From Myoxocephalus aenaeus (lineage: Eukaryota > Chordata > Actinopteri > Perciformes > Cottidae): a stretch of 64,000 nucleotides of DNA. The stretch spans positions 632,501 to 696,500 of the forward strand of contig JBAMJR010000070.1 in NCBI GenBank assembly GCA_038501785.1. The letters run 5' to 3'. The position numbers and the translations under genes are program-made. The first letter of the stretch is position 1. Each line of letters opens with the position of its first letter. The notes under the pieces are model-generated. The model was not told the origin of the DNA. It made no database searches and was given only the letters and a program-made list of their open reading frames with translations. Of the stretch, positions 39,695 to 53,572 are shown piece by piece.

Positions 39695-42600
39695 ATGGCA
39701 GCTCTGTACCAGGGCACGGACATTTCCTCTCCGGATAAATTTCTGGCCTTGAAAGACGTGAGAGAGGTGAAGGAGGAAACTACGCTGGACGAGAAGCTCT
39801 TCTTGCTGGCATGCGAGAAAGGTTGGTTGTTATTTGTTTCTGTATTCCTCCAAAGTAAACCCAATCCCATAATTATTGTTTTTGATACTCATAGTGGTGT
39901 GTTTGAGGTTACTGCTAAAACTGATGTTATTGTTGGAATCAGATGACTGCTGTAGGCTTATAATACTGATTATTTCATATTTTGAATGAAGCGTTATGTG
40001 TGATAACTAAAATGCACCATGACTAACACCTTGACAGATTTCCAGCAGGGCCATATTGCAGCAAACTGTACAGTCACACAGCACTTTATTTTCTCTCTCT
40101 CCAGTGAGTACCTCTCACAGCTGCCTACATGTTGGCCACTTTGGAAATGTGTCCACAGGGGTTACGATATAATTAGCCGAATGTCTGCTCTTCTGAAAGT
40201 TTTTTCCCCCGGTCTGCTGACTTTTCACAGCTCCTACAGGAGGAAGTTATACGCACACAAACAGCAAAGAGGCATGGGCATTCTCATCACGTCAGATGGG
40301 AGGAGAATGTTTCATTGATAGTAGGCAGTGGTTGTTTCAGGTGAACTGGCCAGCAACTGTGTAACCATATAAAGTATCTATAAACATGGCTCAGCAACAG
40401 AAAGTGTCCTTTGAGGGAGATGTTATTGTTATCCACGACTGAGGTTAGTTAAGAGGACTGCTGGAGCTGAGCCTGCACGAGTGTTCGCCTCATGACTGAG
40501 GCCCTCAAACCGCAGATAATACTTTGCTGCTTTTATAGATCTGACTCTGCAATAATTCCCGAAAGTGGATTCCCGTCATGCTGCTTTGTCTTTGACGTTG
40601 CTTCTCAGGCGACTACTACATGGTGAAGAAACTGCTCGAGGAGAACCGCCATGGCGAGCTCAACCTCAACTGCGTGGACGTGCTGGGCCGGGACGTCATC
40701 ACCATCACCATCGAGAATGAGAATCTAGACATCCTGCAGCTTCTTCTGGAGCATGGCTGCCAGGTAGCGACACACACACTCAGAACAAAACAAGGCATGT
40801 ACAAGACATCACTTTTTTTTACATTGTTGTTATCTAAGGCACGTAACCTGCTACCTGATGGCTTTGAAAATGTGTGTTGCTGTGTAGGCGACGGACGCCT
40901 TGTTGGTGGCCATAGACTCTGAGGTGGTGGGAGCTGTGGACATCCTGCTCAACCACAGGCCAAGGAGATCCTCCAAGCCCTCCATTGCAGTTAGTCTCCC
41001 CTTATTACTGTCAGAAATCCTCTTGCAAAAACAACACTTCAAAATGAATCTTTTCCGATAGTTTCTGCAGATTTTTCCATATATTTCTATCTTTTTTCAG
41101 AAACTGATGCAGCGTATTCAGAACCCAGAGTATTCCACCACCATGGACGTGGCTCCAGTCATCCTGGCAGCCCACAGGAATAACTACGAGATCCTGACTA
41201 TGCTGCTGAAACAGGACATCTCGCTTCCCCGGCCCCACGCTGTCGGCTGCGAGTGCACGCTCTGCAACGCTAAAAACAAAAAGGACAGCTTGCGACACTC
41301 CAGGTACGGGCATACAGTGACCTCGAAGACAGAGAACGTAAAAGTGTAAATGGTGTTTGCTTTCCCCAGATGTCTGCAATAAGCTCCTGTTGATTTAAAA
41401 CAGAAAACTAGTGTTGCACTGAACTGTAACTCGGAGTGGTCAACATCACTTTTGTCTTCCAGATGATGCCTGTGTCATTTTACGTAACTGTTTTGGCCTT
41501 CCTCTGGTATGTAGGGGCTCAAAAGCAGCACTGAATCAATTGGTCTGCCAAGTTCAGGTTCTAGTCAAGCATCACGGCACCTTGTTTTAATGATAGCATC
41601 AACTTCAAAGTGTCATCTTAAACATCTGGAAAGAAATGATTTACTATCGTATGCATTGACTTTTTTTTCCTACACTGCCATGAATACTTACCGTGCTTTC
41701 TTTGTCACACAGAGGACTCCTACCGCTCTCTGTTATTGCCAAGCTCTTCTAGCTGTATAGAGAGACAGTATTTGGCTCAACAGTACTGGTCATATAAGTA
41801 GTGGTTTTACACCAGAAGATAGTATCACTACAAACTGTAATTTAAAGGAAAGTTGCTTTACTCAGAGAATTGGTGCTTCTTGGTTTTCTGATACCATCTT
41901 GCGGATGAGATTTTGAGATGAGATTCTTCTCTGCAGGGCAGTGTAGCTTCCCACACAGTAAGCTCAAAATGAATCAGTCTGCAGTTTGGCTTGCAAACAG
42001 CACCGAGCTCAAAGCAGGTAGAAATGAAACAGCTCGATGGCTGTATGTTTGTTTCCACGTTTCCTTTTTTTCTCCATCTGCACACCTCTGGGTTTTCCTG
42101 TTCCTTCCCTCACATTTTCATCTTCCCTTTCTTGATTGCCACCATTTTCACCTCCTCATCCAACTTATTACATATTTATTGTATAATTCTAATATCTTTG
42201 GTTCAGGTTCCGCCTGGACATCTACCGCTGCCTGGCCAGCCCCTCTCTGATCATGCTGACTGAAGAAGATCCCATACTTAGGGCCTTTGAGCTGAGTGCA
42301 GACCTCAAGGAGCTCAGTCTGGTTGAGGTGGAGTTCAGGTACAATGTCCGTCCATCACGTCAGTGCATGTTTTTTCTCATTTCTTTGCACATAACGATTA
42401 GAAACATGTCGCATACCCACAGACATGGGTACATGCCTACACACAGTGATATTGTTCACCCCCTTCCTTTATAGAATGTAAGAGATAATAATTATAATCG
42501 TTCATGTGATCTGGTTGTAGCTTAATTTCCTTGTTTCCAGGAATGATTATGATGATCTGGCAAAGCAGTGTAAGATGTTTGCCAAGGACCTGCTGGCTCA

Positions 42601-45600
42601 GGCTCGAAACTCTCGAGAGCTAGAAGTGATTCTCAACCACACATCCAATGAGGATCAAGTCGACAAGAGGGGTTTGCTTGAGGAGCGAATGAACCTCAGT
42701 CGACTCAAGCTCGCCATCAAGTACAACCAAAAAGAGGTTAGACGGGCAAAGTCATTTTTTTGGCTTTGTCATGTAGCATGCCGATCTGTAATATAAATGG
42801 GATGAGGATGTGGGTGGATATGTTACTAGATAATTCAATTCCACAACTATCCACATCAGTGGGGAGAAAATAATAACACTAGTCGTCATGAATTACTTCT
42901 TATTTGCTGTACTATATGTCGGACTGAACATCTGTTCCAGCAGACCACGTGCTTGTCTTTTGGAAATATGAGTTTGGCAAGATAAAGCACTTCCTCCAGG
43001 CAACAAACTGAAGTTGGAAGTTTGAACACCAGTCATGATTTACAGCTGGGATGGCTCAGTGTGAAAAGCGTGACCCGTATATCACAGCACAGCGAGTGGC
43101 ATACCATTGCATAATGCTGGAGAAAAAACACTGACACAGTTTGCCTTAAGGTTGCACATCAGCAAACTACTACTTAGATTCTTATTTATGGTTTTTATAT
43201 AGATTTTTATTGGAGGGAGAACAGTGATACAATCATAGCTGATGATTGGAAAATGTATATTTTATAGCTCACTTGAAAATGTGCTGGGAGGCAGATCTTT
43301 TCTTCGGCCTGTTTCCCCCATTTCATGATGTGTTTTGTGCTAAGCTAAGCTAACTGGCTGCAGCTTAATAGTCATCCTAGAGACACGAGAGAGGCATCGA
43401 TATTCTCTTCTAACCTAACTCTGGGCAAGAAAGTGAAACAGAACTTGCTCATTCAGCCTGTAATTCCTATCAGTTTCACGCCTTCGTGTTGATCTCTTTC
43501 CTGATGCCTCTTTCACAGTTTGTGGCTCAGTCCAACTGTCAACAGTTTCTCAACACCGTCTGGTTTGGGGAGACGGCCAGTTATCGGCGCAAGCACACCT
43601 GCCTAAAGATGGCCACGGTGCTGAGCGTGGCGATGCTTTGGCCACTGCTCTCTGTCTGCTACCTTCTGGTGCCACGCTCCCGTGTGGGCCAGATCATCCA
43701 CACGCCCTTCGTCAAGTTCATCATCCACAGCGCCTCCTACTTCACTTTCCTGCTACTGCTGAACCTGTACTCTCTGGTCTACAACGACGGCAAGAAAAAC
43801 ACCATGGGCCCTGCGCTGGAGATGATAGATTACCTGCTCATCCTATGGATAATAGGTCAGCTTTTCTTTGGGCTTTCAATCAATAAATATCATAGTAATA
43901 TAATGGATGTATAGAGGGGTATCATGTATTTTGCAATCATAATATAGACTATATGTCAGTACTTAAAAGGCAGATTGCTATAATTGAATAATCATTCATC
44001 TCTAACGTTTCTATGGACATAATATAACTAAGAATAGAATAAGAATGAAATCATACAAACCAGAATTTAATAGAATATTGTTGCATAGTGGAGTGAAAAT
44101 GAGAGATTCCTGTAATGGTCTGGCTAAGTCCAGTATCCTGTAACCGTAATCCCATCAAGCAGAACATGACAAACAGCCGTTTCTATACTCAATGACAGAA
44201 AGCCGAGCCTGACTGGATTAAATGAGTCAGTTCTGCCTCTAAGTGAGCTGCATAGAAAGAAAAGCTTCTTCTATCTCCCCTGTGGCCCATCTGAGTGCTG
44301 GTATCACTGGACTCTGCACACATACATACAAACATGTATTTGCACGAAGACAAACACATGTACACAAGCCATATCTGTTGAGGTGGGGCGGGATAGTGAC
44401 AGTTAGAAATTGACTCTGTCTCTCTCTGGGGAAGGACCTCTCTATAGTACCTTTCTCTTCTGCCAAGAAGCCATTAGCATGACCATTCAGTCGCTTTAAT
44501 GGCCCTGCCTTCTCAGCGGAGATATTTGTCTTATGGTTGCAGCATCCTCCCCTTCTCTCCCAGACACAAAGCATCGCAACCACACCTCATTGGTCTAGGT
44601 TCCACCATCACTGCAGGGTTGATATATTAAGCCAATAACTGCACCTGACAGGTTATAAAAGGATGTAGAAGCAATTTACTTCTATTATTTAATGTTATGA
44701 AGATGGCTGTGGGGTAATTTGCAATTTATTCTGTATTTTGCAGGAGTGAGATCATCAGTTAAACAGTTTAATGAGTTTCCCCATGGGCCAAGATGGCCTG
44801 AGGGCAAATATTCCTGAAGTACTGCAAACGATTAACATCAAAGTTCAAGTTTAATAACTTCAGCAGTTGTTTTTCCTCATTGCAAAACATCTATACTGCA
44901 AAGATGGGATGCTGAGGTGCAGATTTCATGCCCCAGTGTCTCTGCAGCATCAACAAAACACCCAAGCTGAGTTAAATAACAAGGATGAGATTCATAATGC
45001 TTTACAAATCAAATGCAAGTGTTATTAGAATGTGAAAGGGAGCCATGAATGTTGCTACGTGTCTACAGACAGCACTGACGAGCCACAAAGCAGCTTTCCA
45101 TTTATTTTTCTTTCCATTGTTCTCTCTTTCTCCCACGCTATCACCACCCCTTTAATCTTTCTACTGCTCTCTCCATCCTGCTGTTCCCCTGAGCCAGATG
45201 TCTCACATTAATGGGGAACTCAGATGCGGAGACTCTGAGTGTGTCTGTGGGCTGGGCTACTTGTGTGTGTGTTTCTATATGTCTCAATGCATCTCTCAAC
45301 TCAAATTCAACCATTCCATAGTAAAAAAACTAACTTTTCAGATGTAATGTAATATTTTATTAATCAAGGCATAGAGAATGTCACACTACTGTATGCCTTG
45401 ACTGGCAGCTGGAGTCGAGTTTCCATAAGTTTATTATCCATACTGTACATTTAGAATTGATGAAATTCCATGTGGAAGCAGAAAGATACAGACATCCATC
45501 TTTATTAAATTCCACACACCTCCTTAAATCTCTCAGACGACCCATTTTCAGCACATTAATCTCTGATTTCTGTGTCTCATACAATCCTGTTTCCCCCGGG

Positions 45601-48600
45601 CTCCCACCGTGAGATGACTTATAGTTGAAGCGATTAAGAAAATGTTGGGGATGACACCAAAATGCAATTTTTTCCCAGTGGTGTGTGTGTGTGTATATGT
45701 GTGTGTGATGATGGGTAATTCCTGCTCTCCTGCAGGGATGGTGTGGTCGGATGTGAAGCGTCTGTGGTACCAGGGGCTGGAAGACTTTCTCGAAGAGTCT
45801 CGGAACCAGCTGAGCTTCGTCATGAATTCCCTTTACCTAGCCACCTTTGCCCTCAAGATAGTTGCTCATAGCAAGGTACACACACACATCACACACTCTT
45901 TATATTTAGAGGATGGGGGGACAACAACAACTAGCTTGGCCTCTGTCCAAAGGTTAAAAAAAAACAGCCCAAAGTTCAGAAATTAACGCACTAATCGATC
46001 AAAATCTCATTTGTTTATTCATCTGCAGATCTTGCGCTGGTTGGGGGAAAATACTAATTGTTATAGTAAAGTTGTGGCTTTACTGTGAGTTATGCACTTG
46101 ACTAGGCGAGCCATTCCCCTTGTCTCCGGGTCTCTGGTCTTTATGCTAAGCTAAGATAACCGTCTGCTGCCTGTGGTCTTACATTTACCAGACAGATAGA
46201 GGTGCTAATCCTCTCATCTAACTCTCTGCGAGAAAGTGAATAGTTGTGTATTTCCCAAAGTGTTGAACTATCGCTATACTTGCGAAACATGTGTTGGAAT
46301 TATTGCTTGATGTGTAAAATTACGCTTAATTAAGATTAAGCTGAATCAGGTGTGTCCAGTTAAATCAACAGCTAGCAAGCACACCGGATTTAACTAAGTA
46401 GGTTAGTATCACATTAGACTGCGTCGTTGCAGTCAAGTGTATGTGTTTATGAATTTGTTTGCTTGTTCTTCAGTTCAAGAATGTGGAGGACACCGAGAGG
46501 AAGAACTGGGATGCCTTCCATCCCATCTTGGTGGCTGAGGGCCTGTTTGCCTTTGCCAACGTTCTAAGTTACCTGCGACTCTTCTTCATGTACACCACCA
46601 GCTCCATACTGGGACCGCTACAGGTAGGAAAGCAGTGGCGACGCACACTGAAAAAGTAGTCACAAGCTCTGCAGTTCATAGTTATTATTAATTCCCAGTG
46701 GAGCCAGACATGCAACAAGAAGATCCCTGCTTTTTGAGATCATGAACCCAGCGATGACTTTGTAAAAAAAAAAACTTGGATGGGAACAAAATGACCAAAT
46801 TCATATGAAAAATGCTTCCGTTTTCTATCATTCTCGCTAACCCCACCACCCACTCGCTTCCTCTCTCAGTGTGAACACTCAAGGACAAGCCCACACTAAA
46901 CACCACACCAGCTGTGCTCACCAGTATCATAACCATCATCATGAGCATTAGGAATAAGCACAGTGAACTGAGGCAGTAGATGGATGTGTCCTGCTGTAAT
47001 AATGTGCTCCTACCAAACTGAGCACAACATCATCAAGCTTTGCAGCGTTCGTTGCTATATGCATCACCATACTGCTATCATCATTTCTATCATCTACGAT
47101 GTAGATGATAGAAATGATGAATGAGAGCCTTGCTGCGTGTCTGAAGCCATTCACCCACAACACATTTTGTATCCTAGATTGATTCACAATCTGACATTAA
47201 GTCTGATCCACTAGCATCTTAACTGCTACTTTGGTAATTAAAGGGGAAGAGTACAGTCATTACATAGTGTACAGTCCGTGGCAATTGAAAACGTTTGAAC
47301 TAAATTTCTGAACTTGTGGATTCATCAGCCTGATAACATTGCTTTTTCTGGCAAGTGGACATTTTAGGGATTTGACATTCTCAACAACAAACAGCTCGAT
47401 TACAATCAATATAAGTGCCGTACATTAAGGGCAGATGGCTGTCAAAAAGAGATCCAAGTGTTTAGTAAACTTTTCTAAATCCTGTATTTGATCAGCTTGA
47501 TTAACCCTCAATCTGAGCTGGCAGTCATTCACAATTTGCAGACATGATCTTCTCTTCACTTGTTTTCCCCCCCCTAAAGGTTATGGAAATGTTTAGCAAT
47601 ACAGCCGTGATGACAAACCATTGCAACCCAATTCACCACAGGTCTTATCTATAAATCATGAGAAGAGCAATTTCATGTTTTCCCTGATCATTTCTATGAA
47701 AATCCATCTTGTCAGGCTTGAAGTAATGTGCTTGTGTCCGGCTCCCCGGAGCACGGCCTAATCAGTGTCCTGTGACGAGCGACTGGCAGATACAATCATG
47801 GTTTAGGTGTGTGTGAGACGACACAGAGAGGCGACTGTTCTAAATAACAATGATGGCTTCTCAAGAGGTTAGCGTAGATGCTGCAATAGTATCAGTTTTA
47901 TCAGAACTGAAAGAATTGAAAAAAGAGCAAAGAAGGGCATTGGAGGGTTTTCATCAAAGGAAAAGATGTTTTTATTCATGAGTTTTGATTGGCATATGGT
48001 TCATCCAATCACCTTTCTATTTTTTTTCAGACAAGCCAAAAATCTGGTTTAAATATTCTCTTTTCAACAACCTCAGTGCCATAGGTGTCCCTTTTTATTG
48101 CATCGTGATTGTGTGTATCGTCCAGCCAGCTGGCAGGAAGATTGTGAAGCCAGCCAACATCTGACTTTTACTGGCAGAATTTCATTTTTCCCCTGTGCGG
48201 CTTTATTACATAAAGCAGTTTTCAGGTATTCGGAGATTTCAGTTTATTTGTATGGATGCCTTCCTGTCATTAAGTCAATTGCTGTTTGAGCTTGACTTAT
48301 ACAGTAAGGGTTCAGTTACAATCTCCTCCATCGTTCTGCTTCCATTTCCTTCTTCTCCTCCCTCCTCACTCACTCACTCACTCACTCACTCACTCACTCA
48401 CTCACTCACTCACTCACTCACTCACTCACTCACTCACTCACTCACTCCCTACTCACTCACTCACTCTCTCACTCTGTGACGTCACTGTCTGGTAAGCTTG
48501 GCAGGATGGAAAAAAGTATTAGCTTTGGAAATAGATGTGGCGATGTGTTCATGGCCGCGCTCACATGGCAGACACACCTTCCCACTAATGCACACGCACC

Positions 48601-51600
48601 CACACATTTCCTCACTTGTGTGTTGTTTGAGTGCACGCAATCATTTGCAGTCGGACGAGCTCCTACTCACACACAAGCACGCACAGACAGTGAGGCAGTG
48701 CTGTGTGGGTTGCAGTAATGGATGATTTTGTCCTTCCTGAAGAGGCCAGCTCATATTTCTGCCGGCTGGTGCCCCGTGCTGAGGTTGGAAAGAGTGACTG
48801 AAAGTGTTTGTCATCTACTATCAACAGTGTGCTTACAATGAGCTCACTCATGGCCCAGACTTAACCTAACCTCACCAGCCGTGTTAATCTCCCATAACTG
48901 ATACCGGCACGCCAGGAGGCATGTATGAATGTGTTGGAGTTGTGTCCCAGTTTCCTCCTAAATACAATATTTTTTTTATTTTTATGGTTGTGCGTACTTC
49001 ACACTGCTAAAAACGTAAAAATACTTACCAACTGGTGTTGGTGGATGATGTTGCCCCACAATGCATTGAACAAAAAGAGAAGAGACAATATTTAAAACAA
49101 ATTTGGAAGAGTGTTGAGACAGTTCCAGGAACATCTTGATAAACAAGAGTTATGAAAATAAGATCTTTGGACGAACAATTTTCGAATTGGAAGTCGAGTT
49201 AATTTATTTATAGAACAATTACACAACAACAAATGTTACCCAAAGTGCTTCACCGAGAAATGTAAAATGTATTTAAATAATAATTATGAAAATAAACAGT
49301 TAAATAGCAATGATGGAAGTTCAGTGTTCTTTTACAGCCATTGTTGCAAACGTATCATTTATTGTTACAATAATATGCTAAAGTACACAATTTATCACAT
49401 ACAAACAGCATACTGTACTGTGCGGTACTGTATGCTTTGGTGGAAAATTTATATTTGAGTTACCTTAAATGCATTAGACCCCACCCAATCAAGGTTAAGA
49501 GCTCCTGACCCGCTGCGTTCTTGCTCTATTTGTACGATAACTGAGTTAGACTGCTTCTTAGGCTGGGCAAGCAGGGAGCACCCTCAGCTCCTATTTCAGA
49601 AGTGTACAAAGTGGCACAGAAATACACTTGAGGGATTTAGACATAACAAGAGAATGAATCACCCAAATAGCCCGTCTCCTCAAACAAGCTGCCTGGGTTT
49701 CAGTGCAAACACTCCAGTCGCCCTTCACCTTGAGGTGCAGGGAGAGTGGTCATCCCTCACATTGGACACTCTATGTGTGTGTGTGTGTGTGTTTTGCAAG
49801 GGCGAGCATGTTCCGACCTTGTTTGAGCATCACTAGGTCCTAGTAAACAGATGAGCCACGCAGGCCTTTAAATAGTTGGTTTCCAGTGGTCTCAGACTTT
49901 CTCTGTCTTTGAGCCCTCTTTTGGGCTTCTTCCATGATGCTCCGTCTTCCCTCAGGTCGGGTGAGAGCTCTTCAGCTGCCAGAATATGTTGCTTTTTCCA
50001 CCTCCTCAGGGTCTCACTGCAAAACAGGAACATGGGGAGAGTAGCTACAGAGGTTGAAAAGTGTACCAGAACATCACAATCAAGTAGACATATACAAGCT
50101 GCCTTGCCAAAATGTTAAAGACAGCAGACATTCTGACTTGTCATAGCAGGATAGGCACAGGTGTAGAAAATAATAATGCTGGCTTCCATTGAGGTGCTCC
50201 CCGATACTTTTGTAGCACAGTTTACTGGGACACTTAAATTGAATATTTCCATAATTCATGTTATTTGTTTTAACTCTGCTTTCCCTGCCTCAAATCAAAA
50301 TATCTGCTGGGAAAAAGCTCTGTTACCTTGTTTCTGGAGTATTTCTAATACCAATTCTTAAAAGTGTGCAAATACACAGAAGCTATACTATAGTTCATCA
50401 AATCTAATTACATCAACCCTGCAGAGCACATGACTCAGACACCCAAATGCATGACTCAAAGGTGATTTCTGGAAGAAAACTGACTGTGAAAAAATAAGAA
50501 GAAAAAAAATGATGTCTTCTTGACTCCATCAGGTCAAGCGGCACAGGATTAACGAGACAAATATTCATGTTTCCTCAGATCTCCATGGGTCAGATGCTGC
50601 AGGAGTTTGGAAAGTTCTTGGGCCTCTTCCTGTTGGTGTTATTCTCCTTCACCATTGGACTCACCCAACTTTACGGAAAGGACCAGCAAGACCCAGACAA
50701 GAATCCAACAAAGGACTGCGAGGGCATATTCTGCCAGCAACAGAGCAACGATGCATTCCACACGTATGGGCCAACCTCAGTCCGACATGTTATACTACGA
50801 TGACAACAATGATGAATGTGCAGAGTGCTTGTTGAGAGACGTCAGAGGCTGATGAAGTTATTCTGACTCATGATTTAACTGTAAAATTAGATTTTCTTTA
50901 GGGTTATCTTGAGAAATGCATCTGACAGACATGTTTCCTAAATCACACCTACCAACTTCTTCTGTTTCACAGGTTCATGGGGACCTGCTATGCCCTGTTC
51001 TGGTACATCTTCTCCCTGGCACACGTAGCGCTCTTCGTCACCCGCATCAGCTACACAGAGGAGCTGCGCTCTTTTGTGGGTGCCATGATCATAGGCACCT
51101 ACAACATTGTGGTGGTCATTGTGCTGACCAAGCTGCTGGTGGCCATGCTCCATAAAAGCTTCCGACAAATTGCTGTAAGTGTAAACAACGTTTGGTGCAT
51201 AATGACTCTGTTCCTTACCGCTGTCAGGGGTAATTTAAGTTCAACTTGGAACCAAAAGTTGCAACTGTTTTCATTTCCTGTTCAGATTAGATTTTTCTCA
51301 AAATCACCCTTAAATGCTGCACAGATGTTCAATAGTTTTTTACTTTGGAACGATGCTGCTGCTGCTGCTGCACATTTGCTGTTTTCCTTTGAACAACTGA
51401 TTTTGATTATGCTAAGTAAAACCTTATTGTCCAGAAAAACTTTGCCCTCAAGGATTTCCACGGAAAAAGAGCTTTCTTGCATTTTCGAGATTCCTCTCCT
51501 AATAGAGAGCAGTGTGTGGATGAATATTCTTACATTTCTGTGTTCTCAAAGTTCTCGTTGGGTTTTGGGCTTCTGTAGAATCACGAGGACAAGGAGTGGA

Positions 51601-52203
51601 AGTTTGCTCGGGCCAAACTGTGGCTGAGCTACTTTGATGACAAGTGTACCATGCCTCCACCATTCAATATCCTCCCCTCCCCAAAGACTGTCTGCTACCT
51701 GGTGACCAGCATGAGCAAGTGGATCTGTTCGCACAGCTCAAAAGGCAAGGTGAAGAGACAGAATAGCCTCAGGGTAAGAACAACTCTTTCATACAGGTCA
51801 GAAATTCAGAACTCTAACTTGTAGTGGGAAGATGGCTGCTAGTGCATCTTCATTTGATTTGTGATTATTTTCTGTAAAGTAAAATTCAATCCTTTCCTCT
51901 AATCTTGAATAAATGTTCTGTTGTGCTTTGTGCAATATCTTGTCATACATTCCTATGTTTGTCTGTTCCATCCAGGAGTGGAAGAACCTGAAGCAGAAGC
52001 GAGATGAGAACTACCAAAAGATCATGTGTTGTCTGGTTCACCGCTACTTGACCTCCACGCGGCAGAAGATGCAGAGCACAGACCAGGCCACGGTGGAGAA
52101 TCTGAACGACCTGCGCCAGGACCTCTCAAAGTTTCGCAACGAAATGAGGGACCTGCTGGGCTTCCGGACCTCCAAATATGCCATGTTCTACCCAAGGAGC
52201 TAA
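39695..52203 (+). CDS. trpc1: Short transient receptor potential channel 1 (TRPC1), complete
   Basis: Non-selective, Ca2+-permeable plasma-membrane channel subunit that forms heteromers with TRPC4/5 and takes part in receptor- and store-operated entry. Exons: 39695-39821, 40609-40763, 40888-40989, 41101-41303, 42207-42338, 42541-42736, 43519-43855, 45736-45875, 46474-46623, 50579-50763, 50973-51174, 51579-51773, 51976-52203. All boundaries are AG/GT and all phases join: 2352 nt, 783 residues (human long form 793). The N-terminal ankyrin region spans about residues 30-200, the coiled-coil/linker extends to about 305, S1-S6 lie in exons 7-11 (about 320-635), and the pore-helix segment FMGTCYALFWYIFSL opens exon 11. 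TRP box EWKFAR is at 649-654 and PPPFN at 669-673. The ATG at 39695 (G at -3 and +4) gives MAALYQGTD, as in mammals; an in-frame ATG at 39656 would add 13 residues. Convergent with PCOLCE2. Confidence 0.97.
40888..40989 (+). other. trpc1: TRPC1 exon 3, 34-codon in-frame cassette
   Basis: 102 bp, starting and ending on codon boundaries, flanked by very short introns of 124 and 111 bp. It encodes ankyrin-repeat sequence around AIDSEVVGAVDILLNHR. In mammals the exon encoding this 34-residue segment is skipped in the shorter TRPC1 isoform. Phase 0 at both ends means skipping would keep the frame here too (42 + 51 codons joined to exon 4). Actual skipping in this species is inferred. Confidence 0.75.
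43280..43440 (+). repeat. Dispersed repeat family A, copy 3
   Basis: In TRPC1 intron 6: TGTTTCCCCCATTTC, then TGCTAAGCTAAGCTAACTGG CTGCAGCTTAATAG and ATATTCTCTTCTAACCTAAC. Confidence 0.6.
46085..46270 (+). repeat. Dispersed repeat family A, copy 4
   Basis: In TRPC1 intron 8: TTATGCTAAGCTAAGATAAC CGTCTGCTGCC, then CCTCTCATCTAACTCTCTGC GAGAAAGTGAATA and TATTTCCCAAAGTGTTGAAC. Confidence 0.65.
47078..47120. repeat. Perfect 20-bp inverted repeat with 3-nt loop
   Basis: TCATCATTTCTATCATCTAC at 47078-47097, loop GAT, then its exact reverse complement at 47101-47120. In TRPC1 intron 9, outside any transposon I recognise. Confidence 0.95.
48364..48475. repeat. (CACT)n tetranucleotide array
   Basis: About 20 perfect CACT units to 48446, then a shorter imperfect continuation; in TRPC1 intron 9. 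Yields Thr-His-Ser-Leu frames that are not genes. Confidence 0.97.
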
Positions 52204-52351
52204 AAAAACAGACTAGATATCACTTCCCCTTTCCCCTCTCGACAAAACCTCTGCTCCTCATTTTTCTGGGATGCTGTGTGATCCGAGCATGTGGAAAAAA
52301 ACTCTTCTCTTTTGAGTCACCGAGGCAGCTTTTGAACCTGGACCTTAATTA

Positions 52352-52353
<2 letters not shown>

Positions 52354-52383
<30 letters not shown>
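52354..52383. repeat. (AT)n in the TRPC1 3' UTR
   Basis: 15 AT units between the TRPC1 stop and its candidate poly(A) signal. Confidence 0.95.
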
Positions 52384-52385
<2 letters not shown>

Positions 52386-52446
52386 TCAACCAAAGCCTCC
52401 CGACTCAGGCCCCGTATGTATTAATCAGCTATTCAACCTTTTTGTA

Positions 52447-52452
52447 AATAAA
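52447..52452 (+). terminator. Candidate TRPC1 poly(A) signal AATAAA
   Basis: Canonical hexamer 244 bp after the TRPC1 stop codon, downstream of a short (AT)n tract at 52354-52383. Other AT-rich hexamers occur near 52830, so a longer 3' UTR is also possible. Confidence 0.5.
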
Positions 52453-53566
52453 GGAAGCCATTGTTTTCCACAGAAAAACTATGAAACAATTTATGGAAAC
52501 ATTCATTTAATGGCATAAAGAACTGATTTTGCTGAATACAAGTGTTGCTTTTTGTTACCTTTTTTAATTTCTCTCCTTGAAAACTGATCTTTGGCCACTC
52601 AGTTGAGAAAGCCATGAAGACTGTCAACTGCCAGCGGTCCAGTCCACGTGAGAGTCACATTACACACACCTGACTCATGCACAAGCTTAGCACAGCTGCC
52701 TTGACCTCTCTCATCATACCAATCCACATATTATTTTGCATTATTCGGTTTCCAGCTGAAAGTTATTGGACAAAGACCGACAAACATAAGGAATATGTTC
52801 AAGGAGTTTTATTTGGGAAGATGAAAACAATAAAATATAAATAATATTCACAGACTTTTTCATATGAAAATATTTTTTCATTTCATACCTCTGCCTTTAA
52901 AAAACAAGTAAATTATGTATGCTGGTAGCGGTGCTTTGCATCTGTAAACAAACTAAAGAAAAAGAGCTTTAGCTAGGAAGTTCCTCTTTTGTTTCACATA
53001 AAACCAGCATAGAATCTTTAAAAAAGAATCACATACATATTAAATATTGCACTTTTCATCATCACTTAAAAGATTTCCAAATCCTGGCCATTAAAATTAA
53101 AGTCACAAAAATGAACTCCAGACTACCTTCATTAAAAAAATACAACATTCAGCTGTGACAAATCCCCTATGGATATTAGGCCTGGGAAATTGAAGACTAT
53201 ATTTGTTTAATGCACACTAAATAATAAATCCCACTATTTATTCACTCAAAGGGAAAAATCTGAAAAGTGGGAAAATGTGAAATTAATCGTACCATCACAG
53301 GACACGGTCAGATGTGGACACTGGAAGTCTTAAACAATCTTGATTAATGTTTGTTTTATGAAGCACATCTCTGTGGATTGCGATACTTGATATTCTGGGC
53401 TCCTGTTACTGGCTACAAGTTAAATTCCTGCTCAGAGCAAAACAGGAAAGTGACTAGTCAGACTGAGAATGGGCTGTGGAAGAGCTGATTACTGATTACT
53501 CTGAGTTTGCAAATAAGACTAACAGACTGGTCTCTTAATAGAGTAGAAGTACTTAATGCCTTCTTG

Positions 53567-53572
53567 TTTATT
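53567..53572 (-). terminator. Candidate PCOLCE2 poly(A) signal (AATAAA on - strand)
   Basis: TTTATT on the + strand, 205 bp past the PCOLCE2 stop in the direction of transcription. It is the first canonical hexamer I found downstream. The convergent TRPC1 signal is about 1.1 kb away. Confidence 0.45.

Larger units (their letters stand above)
46624..50578. other. TRPC1 intron 9 (4.0 kb)
   Basis: Longest TRPC1 intron. Contains the perfect hairpin (47078-47120) and the CACT array (48364-48475). No exon with TRPC similarity found. Other TRPC1 introns above 300 bp (39822-40608, 41304-42206, 42737-43518, 43856-45735, 45876-46473, 51175-51578) hold only the family A copies already listed. Confidence 0.7.

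Noticed and set aside
48195..48495. Thr-His-Ser-Leu repeat frames
   Set aside because: Translations of the CACT tetranucleotide array.
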